Below are positions 1 through 8,131 of a stretch of DNA of 64,000 nt, piece after piece; position 1 is the stretch's first letter, and each line of letters opens with the position of its first letter. The stretch comes from Desulfococcus sp041737845 (GTDB lineage Bacteria; Desulfobacterota; Desulfobacteria; Desulfobacterales; Desulfococcaceae): the NCBI RefSeq assembly GCF_041737845.1, contig NZ_JBGSQX010000074.1:1-64000 (forward strand), given 5' to 3'. The position numbers and the translations under genes are program-made. Under the pieces are notes generated by a model. That model made no database searches, was not told the origin of the DNA, and saw only the letters and a program-made list of their open reading frames with translations.

Positions 1-55
1 TTTAGCGCTGATGGTACTGCACGGGAAGCTGTGTGGGAGAGTAGGACGCCGCCGT
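1..55 (+). rRNA. rrf: 5S ribosomal RNA, 3' end (partial)
   Basis: The first ~55 nt match the conserved 3' third of bacterial 5S rRNA: the GATGGTACTGC helix and loop, then GTGGGAGAGTAGGACGCCGCC. The 5' part lies outside the window. A strong terminator follows directly, so this is the distal end of an rRNA operon. The exact 3' end is uncertain by a few bases. Confidence 0.9.
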
Positions 56-63
56 TATCACTC

Positions 64-101
64 AAAAAAAAGCCCGTTTCTCACCGAAACGGGCTTTTTT
101 T
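64..101 (+). terminator. Intrinsic terminator of the rRNA operon
   Basis: The hairpin GCCCGTTTC / GAAACGGGC has a 5-nt loop, an A-run upstream and a run of seven T downstream. It sits about 10 nt after the 5S 3' end. The flanking A and T runs also extend the stem, so it may work for the opposing helicase transcript too. Confidence 0.92.
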
Positions 102-130
102 ATGATGACATATCGACGCCGGACCAGACG

Positions 131-2254
131 CTAAAAAAAGGTCACCACCGGATCTCTCAAAATGGATTCGATGGCTTTAGAAGCGTTTGCCGCAGCTTTC
201 GGAAACACCTTACCAAGACCCACGACATGCCGGAGATTGTCCGCCGTTCTCAGAATCAGCACCGCCATGTCGCCTTCGGCCAGCTCGGAAATCCGAACCA
301 CATGCTCCCAAGTGTGAAGGCCGCCCGACCACAGATACACTGCGAGGCAGGGGCGCAGGTAGAGCTGGCGGGTGTCGAACCCCGCCTGTGCCATGCGCTT
401 CAGGAATGGCCCCAACCCTTTGATCACATTCTGATAGGCGCGCTTGAGCGGATTGGGAACGGTGTCTTTCAGCAGGTGATCGTCGCTTTCCCGCTCATTT
501 ACAAACGCCGCCATCAGCCCAGCCAGCATCGGCGGGGAATTTTCAGGGAAGACGCCGCGTCGGAAGCCTTCAGCGATGGACAACGGGTGATCCACGCGAA
601 GCTGGGATGCCCACATCCCGTCTTCGGTCAGGGCGCCTTCGTCAGATACGTACTCGCTTTCCTTCAGGAAATCGAGGTGGCTCAGGAATTCGTTTTTGAG
701 CCGCTCCTTGTTGGCAAGATCAAGATCCGCTCCTTTTCCGGTTTTCAAGGATAAGCGATATGCCTTATCGTTTTCAAGGAGAAAAGCGGCAAAAGACTTT
801 TCCAGCAGGAGTTCGATCTGGCCCGGCGTATGGGAGAGGAGTAAATTGAGGGTCATGGAAAAATTGATCTTGATCTGGCTGTAAACGTCGCCCGGCGGTG
901 CCGTCATGAGTTTGGCAATCAGGCGCGCATCCATGTATCTTCCGGGGAGAATCATGGCGAAACCGATGTGGTCCATGCCGCGGCGGCCGGCCCTTCCCGT
1001 CATCTGATGAAATTCGGTCGATGTGAGCGGCAGGAACTCAACGCCGTTAAACTTGTCCGAGTTCAGAAATACGATGGTCCGGGCCGGAAAGTTGACGCCG
1101 GCCGCAACCGTCGAGGTTGCGAAGACGGCATCGAGAAGGCCCTGGGTCATGAGTTGTTCGATGAGAAATTTCCAGGCCGGAAGCTGGCCGCTGTGGTGTG
1201 CGCCGACGGCATGATTTTCGAGATGCCTGATCTGGGTGTGTTTAAGGATGTGGGGCACCTGTTCGGATAATTCGAAGATCAAGCGGGAGATCGCCGCTTT
1301 CCGATCGCCATCCGGAATCATGTTTTGCTGGCATAAATCCAAGGCATTGTCGCAGTCGGCCCTCGATTTTAGGAAGAAGATCGCAGGCAGCAGCCGGTAT
1401 TTTCTAAGGACCTGAAGGATGTCCCCGAAGGGGGGAAGCTGCCCGGGTCTGGCGAGAGAGGGCTGCCGTTTTTCGGTGATGAAATCGCGAACCTTCTCGA
1501 AAAGACGTTTTTTTCCGTCGTAGGTGGCGATCAGGGGGAGAAGCTTTCCCGAAGGATGGAAAAAGAGCGGCACGAGGGGCACCGGCCGCTTTTTTTCTTC
1601 GATGACCGTGCATGTTTTGGACCGGATCGAGGCAAGCCATCCCGCAATCTGCGCTGCATTTCCGATGGTTGCCGACAGGAGCAACAGGGGGATCCGGACC
1701 GGGAGATAGATCATGACCTCCTCCCAGACGACGCCACGCTCTTCATCACCCAGAAAGTGAGCCTCGTCGAGGATCACGAAATCCGTGCGGATGTCTTCAC
1801 CGCGATGCATGGCATCATAGAGCTGGTTTCTGAGGATTTCGGTGGTCCCGACGACGATGTCGGCATCGGGGTTCTCCTTCCGGTCGCCCGTCAGGACCCC
1901 CACATTCTCGGGGCCGAAAATCTCGCAGAATACCACGAAGATGGAATTGGAAAGCGCCTTCAGCGGCGAGGCATACCAGGTGCGTCCGCCGGCCTTGCGT
2001 ATTTTCCGGATGGCCTGCTCGGCAATCCAGGTTTTTCCGGAACCCGTCGGCGCGGTGACGAGACAGTCGCCCTTTTCAATGGCGGCGACGGCTTCCGTCT
2101 GAAAGGGATCCGGCACAAAGGGTTTCTTTTCCGGGACGCCGATCTTTGAGAATTCCCGTTTGAGCCTGGGGTCAGCACCTGGAGAAATCCGGATCAGACT
2201 GGGTTTTCGGTGGTAGCGTCGTTTTTGCGGGCGGTCCCCTGTGTCGTTACTCAT
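131..2254 (-). CDS. Ski2/Mtr4-like DEAD/DEAH-box helicase
   Basis: A 707-aa superfamily 2 helicase. Walker A TAPTGSGKT is at residues 67-75, the Walker B box DEAH at 163-166 and motif III SAT at 194-196. Motif VI QMTGRAGRRG lies near residue 420, in the form typical of Ski2/Mtr4-like enzymes rather than RecQ or DEAD RNA helicases. The C-terminal ~250 residues are helical with no recognised domain. The start ATG overlaps the cooC stop by 4 nt (ATGA), so the two are translationally coupled. The family unwinds RNA or DNA in an ATP-dependent way; the substrate here is unknown, and the link to cooC looks like operon neighbourhood rather than shared function. Confidence 0.88.
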   Translation of the reverse strand: MSNDTGDRPQKRRYHRKPSLIRISPGADPRLKREFSKIGVPEKKPFVPDPFQTEAVAAIEKGDCLVTAPTGSGKTWIAEQAIRKIRKAGGRTWYASPLKALSNSIFVVFCEIFGPENVGVLTGDRKENPDADIVVGTTEILRNQLYDAMHRGEDIRTDFVILDEAHFLGDEERGVVWEEVMIYLPVRIPLLLLSATIGNAAQIAGWLASIRSKTCTVIEEKKRPVPLVPLFFHPSGKLLPLIATYDGKKRLFEKVRDFITEKRQPSLARPGQLPPFGDILQVLRKYRLLPAIFFLKSRADCDNALDLCQQNMIPDGDRKAAISRLIFELSEQVPHILKHTQIRHLENHAVGAHHSGQLPAWKFLIEQLMTQGLLDAVFATSTVAAGVNFPARTIVFLNSDKFNGVEFLPLTSTEFHQMTGRAGRRGMDHIGFAMILPGRYMDARLIAKLMTAPPGDVYSQIKINFSMTLNLLLSHTPGQIELLLEKSFAAFLLENDKAYRLSLKTGKGADLDLANKERLKNEFLSHLDFLKESEYVSDEGALTEDGMWASQLRVDHPLSIAEGFRRGVFPENSPPMLAGLMAAFVNERESDDHLLKDTVPNPLKRAYQNVIKGLGPFLKRMAQAGFDTRQLYLRPCLAVYLWSGGLHTWEHVVRISELAEGDMAVLILRTADNLRHVVGLGKVFPKAAANASKAIESILRDPVVTFF

Positions 2255-3012
2255 TTTTCAATGCCGCCCATCATGGCTTCGACGGCCGCCACGGCCGGCC
2301 CGTGGGTATCGAAGGGTGAAATGCCCGCCAGATCCGCTTCGATCAGCTTCTCATCATAGGGGATAAAGCCCAGAAAATCAAAGTCACTCAGATGGCGTTT
2401 GAGGAATTCCTCGTCATGGTGGCCGCGGATCTTGTTGCCGACGATCATGATCCGGGTCAGACCGATTTCGGAAGCCAGATGGCGGATGTGCTCGGCGGTA
2501 TCGATGCTTCTGCGGCCCGGCTCCACCACCACCAGCAGCTTGTCCACCGCCCGGGCCGTGCCTCGGCCGAGATGTTCGATGCCGGCTTCCATGTCCATGA
2601 TGACAACCTCGTTTCGGGCCAGGACCACGTGGGTCACGAGAGCCCTCAGGAGCGTGCTTTCCGGGCAGATGCAGCCGGCACCGCCTTTTTTAACCCCGCC
2701 CAGGCGCATGAGCTTGATGTTTTCAAATCGGGCGGACAGCTTCTCCGGCAGATCGTCGACCTTGGGGTTCAGCTTGAAGTAGCCGCCGATGCTTCCGGGC
2801 TGGGCTTCCGTTCGTTCAAAGATCAACTCCTTCATTTCCGAGATCGGGACGATGCTTTCCGCCCCCTGGATGCCGACCGCCATGGCCAGGTTGGCATCCG
2901 GGTCCGCATCGATGGCCAGAACATGCCGTCCGGAAGCATTGAGCGATCGAATCAACAGAGATGAGAATGAGGTTTTGCCAACGCCGCCTTTACCGCTTAC
3001 TGCCAGTTTCAT
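2251..3012 (-). CDS. cooC: CooC-family nickel-insertion ATPase (CODH maturation)
   Basis: A 253-aa MinD/CooC-type P-loop ATPase. The deviant Walker A GKGGVGKT is at residues 7-14, DADPD follows near 38, and a GCICPE motif near residue 117 supplies the Cys-x-Cys pair that CooC uses to bind metal across its dimer. CooC proteins power nickel insertion into carbon monoxide dehydrogenase in the cytoplasm. No CODH gene is in the window, so the client is inferred from family only. The start is supported by GGGAG upstream. First gene of a two-gene unit with the helicase. Confidence 0.87.
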   Translation of the reverse strand: MKLAVSGKGGVGKTSFSSLLIRSLNASGRHVLAIDADPDANLAMAVGIQGAESIVPISEMKELIFERTEAQPGSIGGYFKLNPKVDDLPEKLSARFENIKLMRLGGVKKGGAGCICPESTLLRALVTHVVLARNEVVIMDMEAGIEHLGRGTARAVDKLLVVVEPGRRSIDTAEHIRHLASEIGLTRIMIVGNKIRGHHDEEFLKRHLSDFDFLGFIPYDEKLIEADLAGISPFDTHGPAVAAVEAMMGGIEK

Positions 3013-3172
3013 AGGTGCTCCCTTTACCGTATGTCATTGCAAGTAACGCCCATCTGATATGGTTTGAAATCGGTTATCGAACTATATGAATATAACACAC
3101 GGAAATGCATTCACAAGCGGAATAAGCGCACGGCACCGGCAAACTGCGTCCTGCCCTCCGGCGTGCAACCCA

Positions 3173-4831
3173 TTATATCTGAAAATCCATGTCCGCTTCG
3201 GGAAACGCATCCACCTTGATCACCACCAGCGTGATGTCGTCGTCCCGTTTCCGTCCCGCCATGTAGCTGTTCACATCGGCAAAGACCGCCTTGATGATGC
3301 CTTCGGCCCTCAGGTGTGAATACCTCCGGATCACCTGACAGAATCGTTCCTTTCCGTACATCTCCCCCGCGGTATTGCGGGTCTCCCAGATGCCGTCGGT
3401 CCCTACGGCAATGATCTGGCCGGCCCTGAGGTCTGTCAGGAGAGATTCCTGGTAGATGTAATTTTCATCCAGACCGAGGGCCATTCCCGGACCTTTCAGT
3501 TCTTCGAACCGGTTTTCGAAAGGATGGAAGACGACAGCCGGCTCGTGGCCGGCCCTGACCCATCGAAGGCAGCGAAGCGTCGGATCGATAGCGAGATGAA
3601 ACAGGGTCATGAACCGGCTGGTCTGTCGCGCATCCCGTGTGAAGGACCGATTCATTTCGGTGATCAGGCGGGATATGTCCTGGCACTTTGTCGCGTGAAT
3701 CCGCAAAAACGCCCTTGCCGTCATCATCATGAGGGCCGCGTCGACGCCGTGCCCCATGACATCCCCGACGGTGATGCTGAAGCTTTTGGATCCGCAGTCC
3801 CCACCGTCGAAGGTGTCGATATAATCTCCGCCGACCTCGTCACAGCTCACGGTTTTCCAATCGATGTCAAATCCCTTGATGCTGAAAGACCTGCCGGGCA
3901 GCAGGCTCCGCTGCACTTCCGCCGCCAGCGCGAGCGATTTCTTGTGGGAGGTCATATCCGTCACAAAGGCCATCTTTCCGATGATGCTTCCGTGATCATC
4001 CCGCAGGATATTGCCGTGGACGAGGACGGGAATTTCATCTCCCTTTACGGGCCTCACGCTGCACTCGAAGGTGTAATGGTCGCTGAAGTCTTGATCCTTC
4101 GGACTGAGGCGGGCGGGCCCCCTGAGAAAGAACGCGTCGGGCGCGATTGTTGAAAAATCGGGCGGTGTCCCGCCGATGATCTTTTCCCGCGCCGCGCCGA
4201 CCATCCCGCAGAACGTCTGGTTGACATCCGTAATGATTCCGTTTCTATCCAGGAGCAGGAAGCCTTCCCCGGCGGTTTCGACAATGCGGCGATATTTTTC
4301 CTCGCGTTTCTGGACATCCTTCTCGGCGTTGAGGCGCTGCAGTTCCGCCGATGCACGGGCGGCAAAGATGTGAAGTATGGTGAGATATCGCGGTTTTCGC
4401 GGCATGGGCCGGGTATCCAGGACCGCCAGGTTGCCCAGGACACGTTGATCGGTCCCCAGAAGGGGCATTCCCATGTAGCTGACGGCCCGAAACTGAGCGA
4501 GGGGCGTGTCATGAGGAAACTCGAGGATGTTATCGGGGTAGTGGACGAGATCGATATGTCGGATCACGGCCTCGCAGGGGGTCCCTTCGATATCCATGAG
4601 AAAATTGGGCAAGAGTCGGTCATCCGCCCAGACGGCCAGGGATCGAAGCTGCCGGGTGGGTTCCAGGTATTCGGTCACCCAGGCGATGGCAGTATCCAGT
4701 GCCCGGGTCAGATTTTCCACAAGCGCTGCAAAAAACAGCTCCCCCGTTACCCTGGCCGTTCCCTCCAGGATGCGGTGGAGCGCCTTATCCTCGTCGGCTT
4801 CAGGAATGGCCGCTTTGTTGTGGAATGCCAT
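3173..4831 (-). CDS. GAF-PAS sensor with PP2C/SpoIIE-type phosphatase output
   Basis: 552 aa. Residues ~1-170 form a GAF-like sensor (AWVTEYLE, GTPCEAV, SYMGMPLLG, LAVLDTRPMP). Residues ~175-290 are a PAS domain. Residues ~310-545 are a SpoIIE/RsbU serine phosphatase domain with the metal-binding segments DEVGGDYID, GDVMGHGVDAAL and KRDDDITLVVIK. RsbU-type enzymes usually dephosphorylate anti-sigma antagonists in partner-switching circuits; no such partner is nearby. The sensor half is clearly homologous to that of the divergently transcribed sigma-54 activator at 5112. The start has AAGGAG upstream. Confidence 0.88.
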   Translation of the reverse strand: MAFHNKAAIPEADEDKALHRILEGTARVTGELFFAALVENLTRALDTAIAWVTEYLEPTRQLRSLAVWADDRLLPNFLMDIEGTPCEAVIRHIDLVHYPDNILEFPHDTPLAQFRAVSYMGMPLLGTDQRVLGNLAVLDTRPMPRKPRYLTILHIFAARASAELQRLNAEKDVQKREEKYRRIVETAGEGFLLLDRNGIITDVNQTFCGMVGAAREKIIGGTPPDFSTIAPDAFFLRGPARLSPKDQDFSDHYTFECSVRPVKGDEIPVLVHGNILRDDHGSIIGKMAFVTDMTSHKKSLALAAEVQRSLLPGRSFSIKGFDIDWKTVSCDEVGGDYIDTFDGGDCGSKSFSITVGDVMGHGVDAALMMMTARAFLRIHATKCQDISRLITEMNRSFTRDARQTSRFMTLFHLAIDPTLRCLRWVRAGHEPAVVFHPFENRFEELKGPGMALGLDENYIYQESLLTDLRAGQIIAVGTDGIWETRNTAGEMYGKERFCQVIRRYSHLRAEGIIKAVFADVNSYMAGRKRDDDITLVVIKVDAFPEADMDFQI

Positions 4832-5111
4832 CGGTCAGTTCTCCTTCAGTTTGGGCATCCTCCGTCAGGGGAATCAACAGCATCGTCCGGCGTGAGGGCC
4901 GACGTCCAGAGGGGTTATCGCGGCGGTCGAGCAGCAGGGGCGAACACGGTATGTTCGACATTCAAAAAAATGCTTCTGGAAACAGGAAAGTCAATCCAGG
5001 GCGCTCTTCTCTCAACCTGTCGCCTGGAAATCGCATTGATTCATGCCGATCAATGACTATCCTTTTTGCACAGGTTCTTCTCATCATTGGAAATATACTG
5101 GCTCGAATTTA

Positions 5112-7037
5112 ATGGAAAAAGATCGTTTCACCATACCGGAAAATCATCTTCTGGAGGCCGTCTTTGAAGGCACGGCGAAGGAGACGGGCCGGGAATTCTT
5201 CAAGGCCCTGGTGAGGCATCTCTGCCGCGCACTCCACACCCACGGCGCATGGGTGACGGAATACCTCGAGGCGGAAGGCCGGCTCAAGGCGATGGCCTTC
5301 TGGCTGGGAAATGGTTTTGTTCCGGATTACGAATACGATATTGCCGGGACCCCCTGTGAACCGGTCATGGCATCGAAAGCCTATTTCCACGTTCCGGACA
5401 GGGTCGTCGAGTTGTTTCCCAACGACCCTGATCTGCCGGGCATCGGCGCCGTCAGCTACATGGGCGTCCCTCTTCTTGACCTGGAGAACCGGATCCTCGG
5501 CCATCTGGCGGTTCTGGATAACCGACCGATGCCCGAAGACCCTAAAAAACTGTCCGTGTTTCGCATCTTTGCCGCCCGAGCCGCGGCGGAGTTGCTCAGG
5601 CTTCGGGCGGAAGAGCGGATCCGGGAGCGGGAGCGGAAGCTGACCCATCTGCTGGACAGCGCCATGGACGCCATCATCGAACTGGACCGTCATCTTCGCG
5701 TGCTCATCATGAACCGGGCTGCGGAGAAAATGTTTCAATGCAGCAGCGAGGCCATGGCGGGAAAATCCCTCCAGCCGTATCTCACGCCGGGAAGTTATCG
5801 GAAACTGGAGCGCCTGGTGGGTGAACTCCTGTCGCGGCCGCCGGGCCGGCAATATCTCTGGATCACCGATGGGTTTCAGGGCCGATCCGCCGAGGGGAGG
5901 GAATTCCCTGCGGAAGCCACCCTCTCGCGGGCGGAGATGAAACGGGAAACGCTCTTCACCCTGATCATGAGGGATGTCAACGATCGGCGCGAGGCGGAGC
6001 GGAAAATCCACTGGCTCAGCTCTGAAGCGGAATACCTGAAGGAGGAGATCCGGGACCTCACGAAATTTGATGAGATCATCGGCCGGAGTGCTCCCATGTG
6101 CAGCGTCCTCAGGAGCGTCAACCAGGTGGCGCCCACCGATGCCGCCGTGTTGATCTCAGGGGAATCGGGGACAGGAAAGGAACTCATCGCCAGGGCCGTC
6201 CATGCCGCCTCCGGCCGCAGGGGGAAGCCCCTTATCAAGGTCAATTGCGGGGCCATCCCCGAAGCCCTCATGGAAAGCGAATTTTTTGGCCATGAAGAGG
6301 GGGCCTACACCGGCGCAACGAAAAAACGGGAGGGGCGTTTTGCCCTGGCGCACGGCGGCACGATCTTCTTGGACGAGATCGGTGAAATGCCGCCGGGGCT
6401 TCAGGTCAAGCTGCTCCGCGTCCTCCAGGAGGGCGAGTTCGAACCGGTCGGGAGTTCGCGGACCCGCCGGGTCGACGTCCGCGTGATTGCAGCGACCAAC
6501 CGCGACCTGGACAAACTCATGGGCGAGGGAAAATTCCGGGTCGACCTCTATTATCGCCTCAACGTCTTCTCCATTCGGATGCCGGCCCTCCGGGAGCGGA
6601 GAGGCGACATACCGCTGTTGGCGGTCCATTTTCTGGAGAAATTTGCCAGAAAGCTGGATCGGGTCCTCCGCCCCCTCGCGCCGGATACTTTAGATCGACT
6701 TCAGGCCTATGATTGGCCTGGAAACGTGAGGGAACTCCAGAACGTGATCGAGCGGGCGGTCATCATCGCTACCGGTGACCGGCTTGATCTGGATCCGGGG
6801 TTTCCGAAGGCGGCCTCCGATGCATGGACGAAGGCTGTTTCGACGCCCACATCCGACGACGGAAAGGTTCATACCGCGGCGGAAATGCAGGCGTTTGAGC
6901 GCCGCAACCTAATCCGGGCACTGGAATCGACCGGATGGCAGGTTTCCGGCAAAAACGGAGCCGCCGCTCTTCTGGGCATGAAGCCCACCACCTTGAGTTC
7001 CCGCATGAAGGCCATCGGCATCCGGCGTCCGGGATAA
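5112..7037 (+). CDS. Sigma-54-dependent activator with GAF and PAS sensors
   Basis: 641 aa. An N-terminal GAF-like sensor (~1-170, the same family as the divergent phosphatase) is followed by a PAS domain (~180-310), a AAA+ domain and a Fis-type HTH. Walker A GESGTGKE is near residue 350 and the sigma-54 contact loop GAYTGA near 397, a normal variant of GAFTGA. The C-terminal HTH holds AAALLGMKPTTLSSRMK. There is no receiver domain, so ligand or redox control is likely. The start MEKDRF is preferred over an upstream ATG at 5043 because it aligns with the start of the paralogous phosphatase. A sigma-54 promoter with paired dyads lies just downstream, ahead of osmC. Confidence 0.9.
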   Translation: MEKDRFTIPENHLLEAVFEGTAKETGREFFKALVRHLCRALHTHGAWVTEYLEAEGRLKAMAFWLGNGFVPDYEYDIAGTPCEPVMASKAYFHVPDRVVELFPNDPDLPGIGAVSYMGVPLLDLENRILGHLAVLDNRPMPEDPKKLSVFRIFAARAAAELLRLRAEERIRERERKLTHLLDSAMDAIIELDRHLRVLIMNRAAEKMFQCSSEAMAGKSLQPYLTPGSYRKLERLVGELLSRPPGRQYLWITDGFQGRSAEGREFPAEATLSRAEMKRETLFTLIMRDVNDRREAERKIHWLSSEAEYLKEEIRDLTKFDEIIGRSAPMCSVLRSVNQVAPTDAAVLISGESGTGKELIARAVHAASGRRGKPLIKVNCGAIPEALMESEFFGHEEGAYTGATKKREGRFALAHGGTIFLDEIGEMPPGLQVKLLRVLQEGEFEPVGSSRTRRVDVRVIAATNRDLDKLMGEGKFRVDLYYRLNVFSIRMPALRERRGDIPLLAVHFLEKFARKLDRVLRPLAPDTLDRLQAYDWPGNVRELQNVIERAVIIATGDRLDLDPGFPKAASDAWTKAVSTPTSDDGKVHTAAEMQAFERRNLIRALESTGWQVSGKNGAAALLGMKPTTLSSRMKAIGIRRPG

Positions 7038-7099
7038 CCGGCCGATCCACCTCCCCACGTGCGCATGTTCCGTGCCGCGTCACCGCTCGGCGCCGGCTT

Positions 7100-7151
7100 A
7101 CGATATCTCGTCGCCCGACTCCCGAAAAAATCATAAAATACGAAATCTCGT
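7100..7151 (+). promoter_or_regulatory. Two dyad sites, candidate activator-binding (UAS) pair
   Basis: ACGATATCTCGT (7100-7111) and ACGAAATCTCGT (7140-7151) share the dyad ACGA-N4-TCGT. Their starts are 40 nt apart, close to four helical turns. They lie 73-124 nt upstream of the -24 element at 7224, in the usual place for a sigma-54 activator. The activator gene ends at 7037. Binding by that protein is inference. Confidence 0.55.
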
Positions 7152-7223
7152 CACATCTTCGATCCGCCATTTGATTTTATAACAATCTGATAATATATTG
7201 AATAGAGATCAAAAGGCGCCTTT

Positions 7224-7239
7224 TGGCACATCCTTTGCT
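7224..7239 (+). promoter_or_regulatory. Sigma-54 (-24/-12) promoter for the OsmC gene
   Basis: TGGCAC-N5-TTGCT matches the sigma-54 consensus TGGCAC-N5-TTGCW exactly, including the invariant GG and GC with correct spacing. It lies about 105 nt upstream of the OsmC start codon and about 190 nt downstream of a sigma-54 activator gene. Confidence 0.82.
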
Positions 7240-7343
7240 TAGGCTCATGGTGCGTCCGGACCAGAACCCCGGGTTCCCCGGCCGTGAACAGGATACCGAC
7301 CCACCGCCTCCCCCTCGGGAGGCCACTTAACAGGAGGCCCAAT

Positions 7344-7925
7344 ATGGATGCTCAAAAAACCATCAACGGCGTCAGAGTCAATGAACTTTTCGGAACGATC
7401 GATGCCGTCAAGAAAGCGCCGGTCATTGCAAAATTCAAATTTCGTGCCAATAACAAATGGCTGGATTGCGGCCATAACCGCACCACCATTAAGGATTTCT
7501 ATGGAACCCAGCAGGATCATCCCCATGGAAAATATTTCGAGCTGGATGCGGATGAACCGCCCGTCCTCCTGGGAGAGGACAGGGGTCCCAATCCGGTGGA
7601 ATATCTCCTGACCGCCCTGGCGGCCTGCGTGACCACTTCCATCGTCTATCACGCGGCAGCCAAGGGCATTACCCTGAACGCCGTCGAATCCCGGGTGGAG
7701 GGAGACATCGATCTTCATGGATTTCTGGGGCTCCGGGAAGATGTGCGAAGAGGCTTTCAGCAGATCCGGATGGTTTTCAAGATCGACGCCGATGTCCCGG
7801 AAGCGGAGATAGAAGCGCTGATGAACCTGGGACCGACCTTCTCCCCCGTCTTTGACAGCATCACCAAGGGCGTACCGGTGACGGTCCAGCTCGACAAGGA
7901 ATCCTCCTCCCGGGCGGCTGCATGA
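7344..7925 (+). CDS. OsmC/Ohr-family protein
   Basis: 193 aa. The OsmC fold is shown by GPNPVEYLLTALAACVTTS, which carries the second catalytic Cys on the central helix, and by an earlier Cys in WLDCGHNRT. Family members reduce organic hydroperoxides with a Cys pair. The extended N-terminus and the ALAACVTTS helix are like the OsmC-related branch found in anaerobes, where the true substrate is often unknown. The start has a perfect AGGAGG 6 nt upstream. Transcription is probably sigma-54 dependent, so a stress or ligand response through the upstream GAF-PAS activator is likely. Confidence 0.87.
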   Translation: MDAQKTINGVRVNELFGTIDAVKKAPVIAKFKFRANNKWLDCGHNRTTIKDFYGTQQDHPHGKYFELDADEPPVLLGEDRGPNPVEYLLTALAACVTTSIVYHAAAKGITLNAVESRVEGDIDLHGFLGLREDVRRGFQQIRMVFKIDADVPEAEIEALMNLGPTFSPVFDSITKGVPVTVQLDKESSSRAAA

Positions 7926-8131
7926 GCGGATCGCCCGAAGCCCCCCTCGCGGCAGATTCGCCCCCCCGGCGAACCTGCCGCTCTGCCTGGAAAGCGCGAC
8001 AAGCTGCTTGATTTCGATGGAATATGGCGCTACATTCCTGATCTTACATTATCTTACATTTTTTCCACGGGTTTCGATGGAGTGAGGCCGGGAACGCGGG
8101 ATAGGACTCCCATAGAGGATTTGATGCACAC

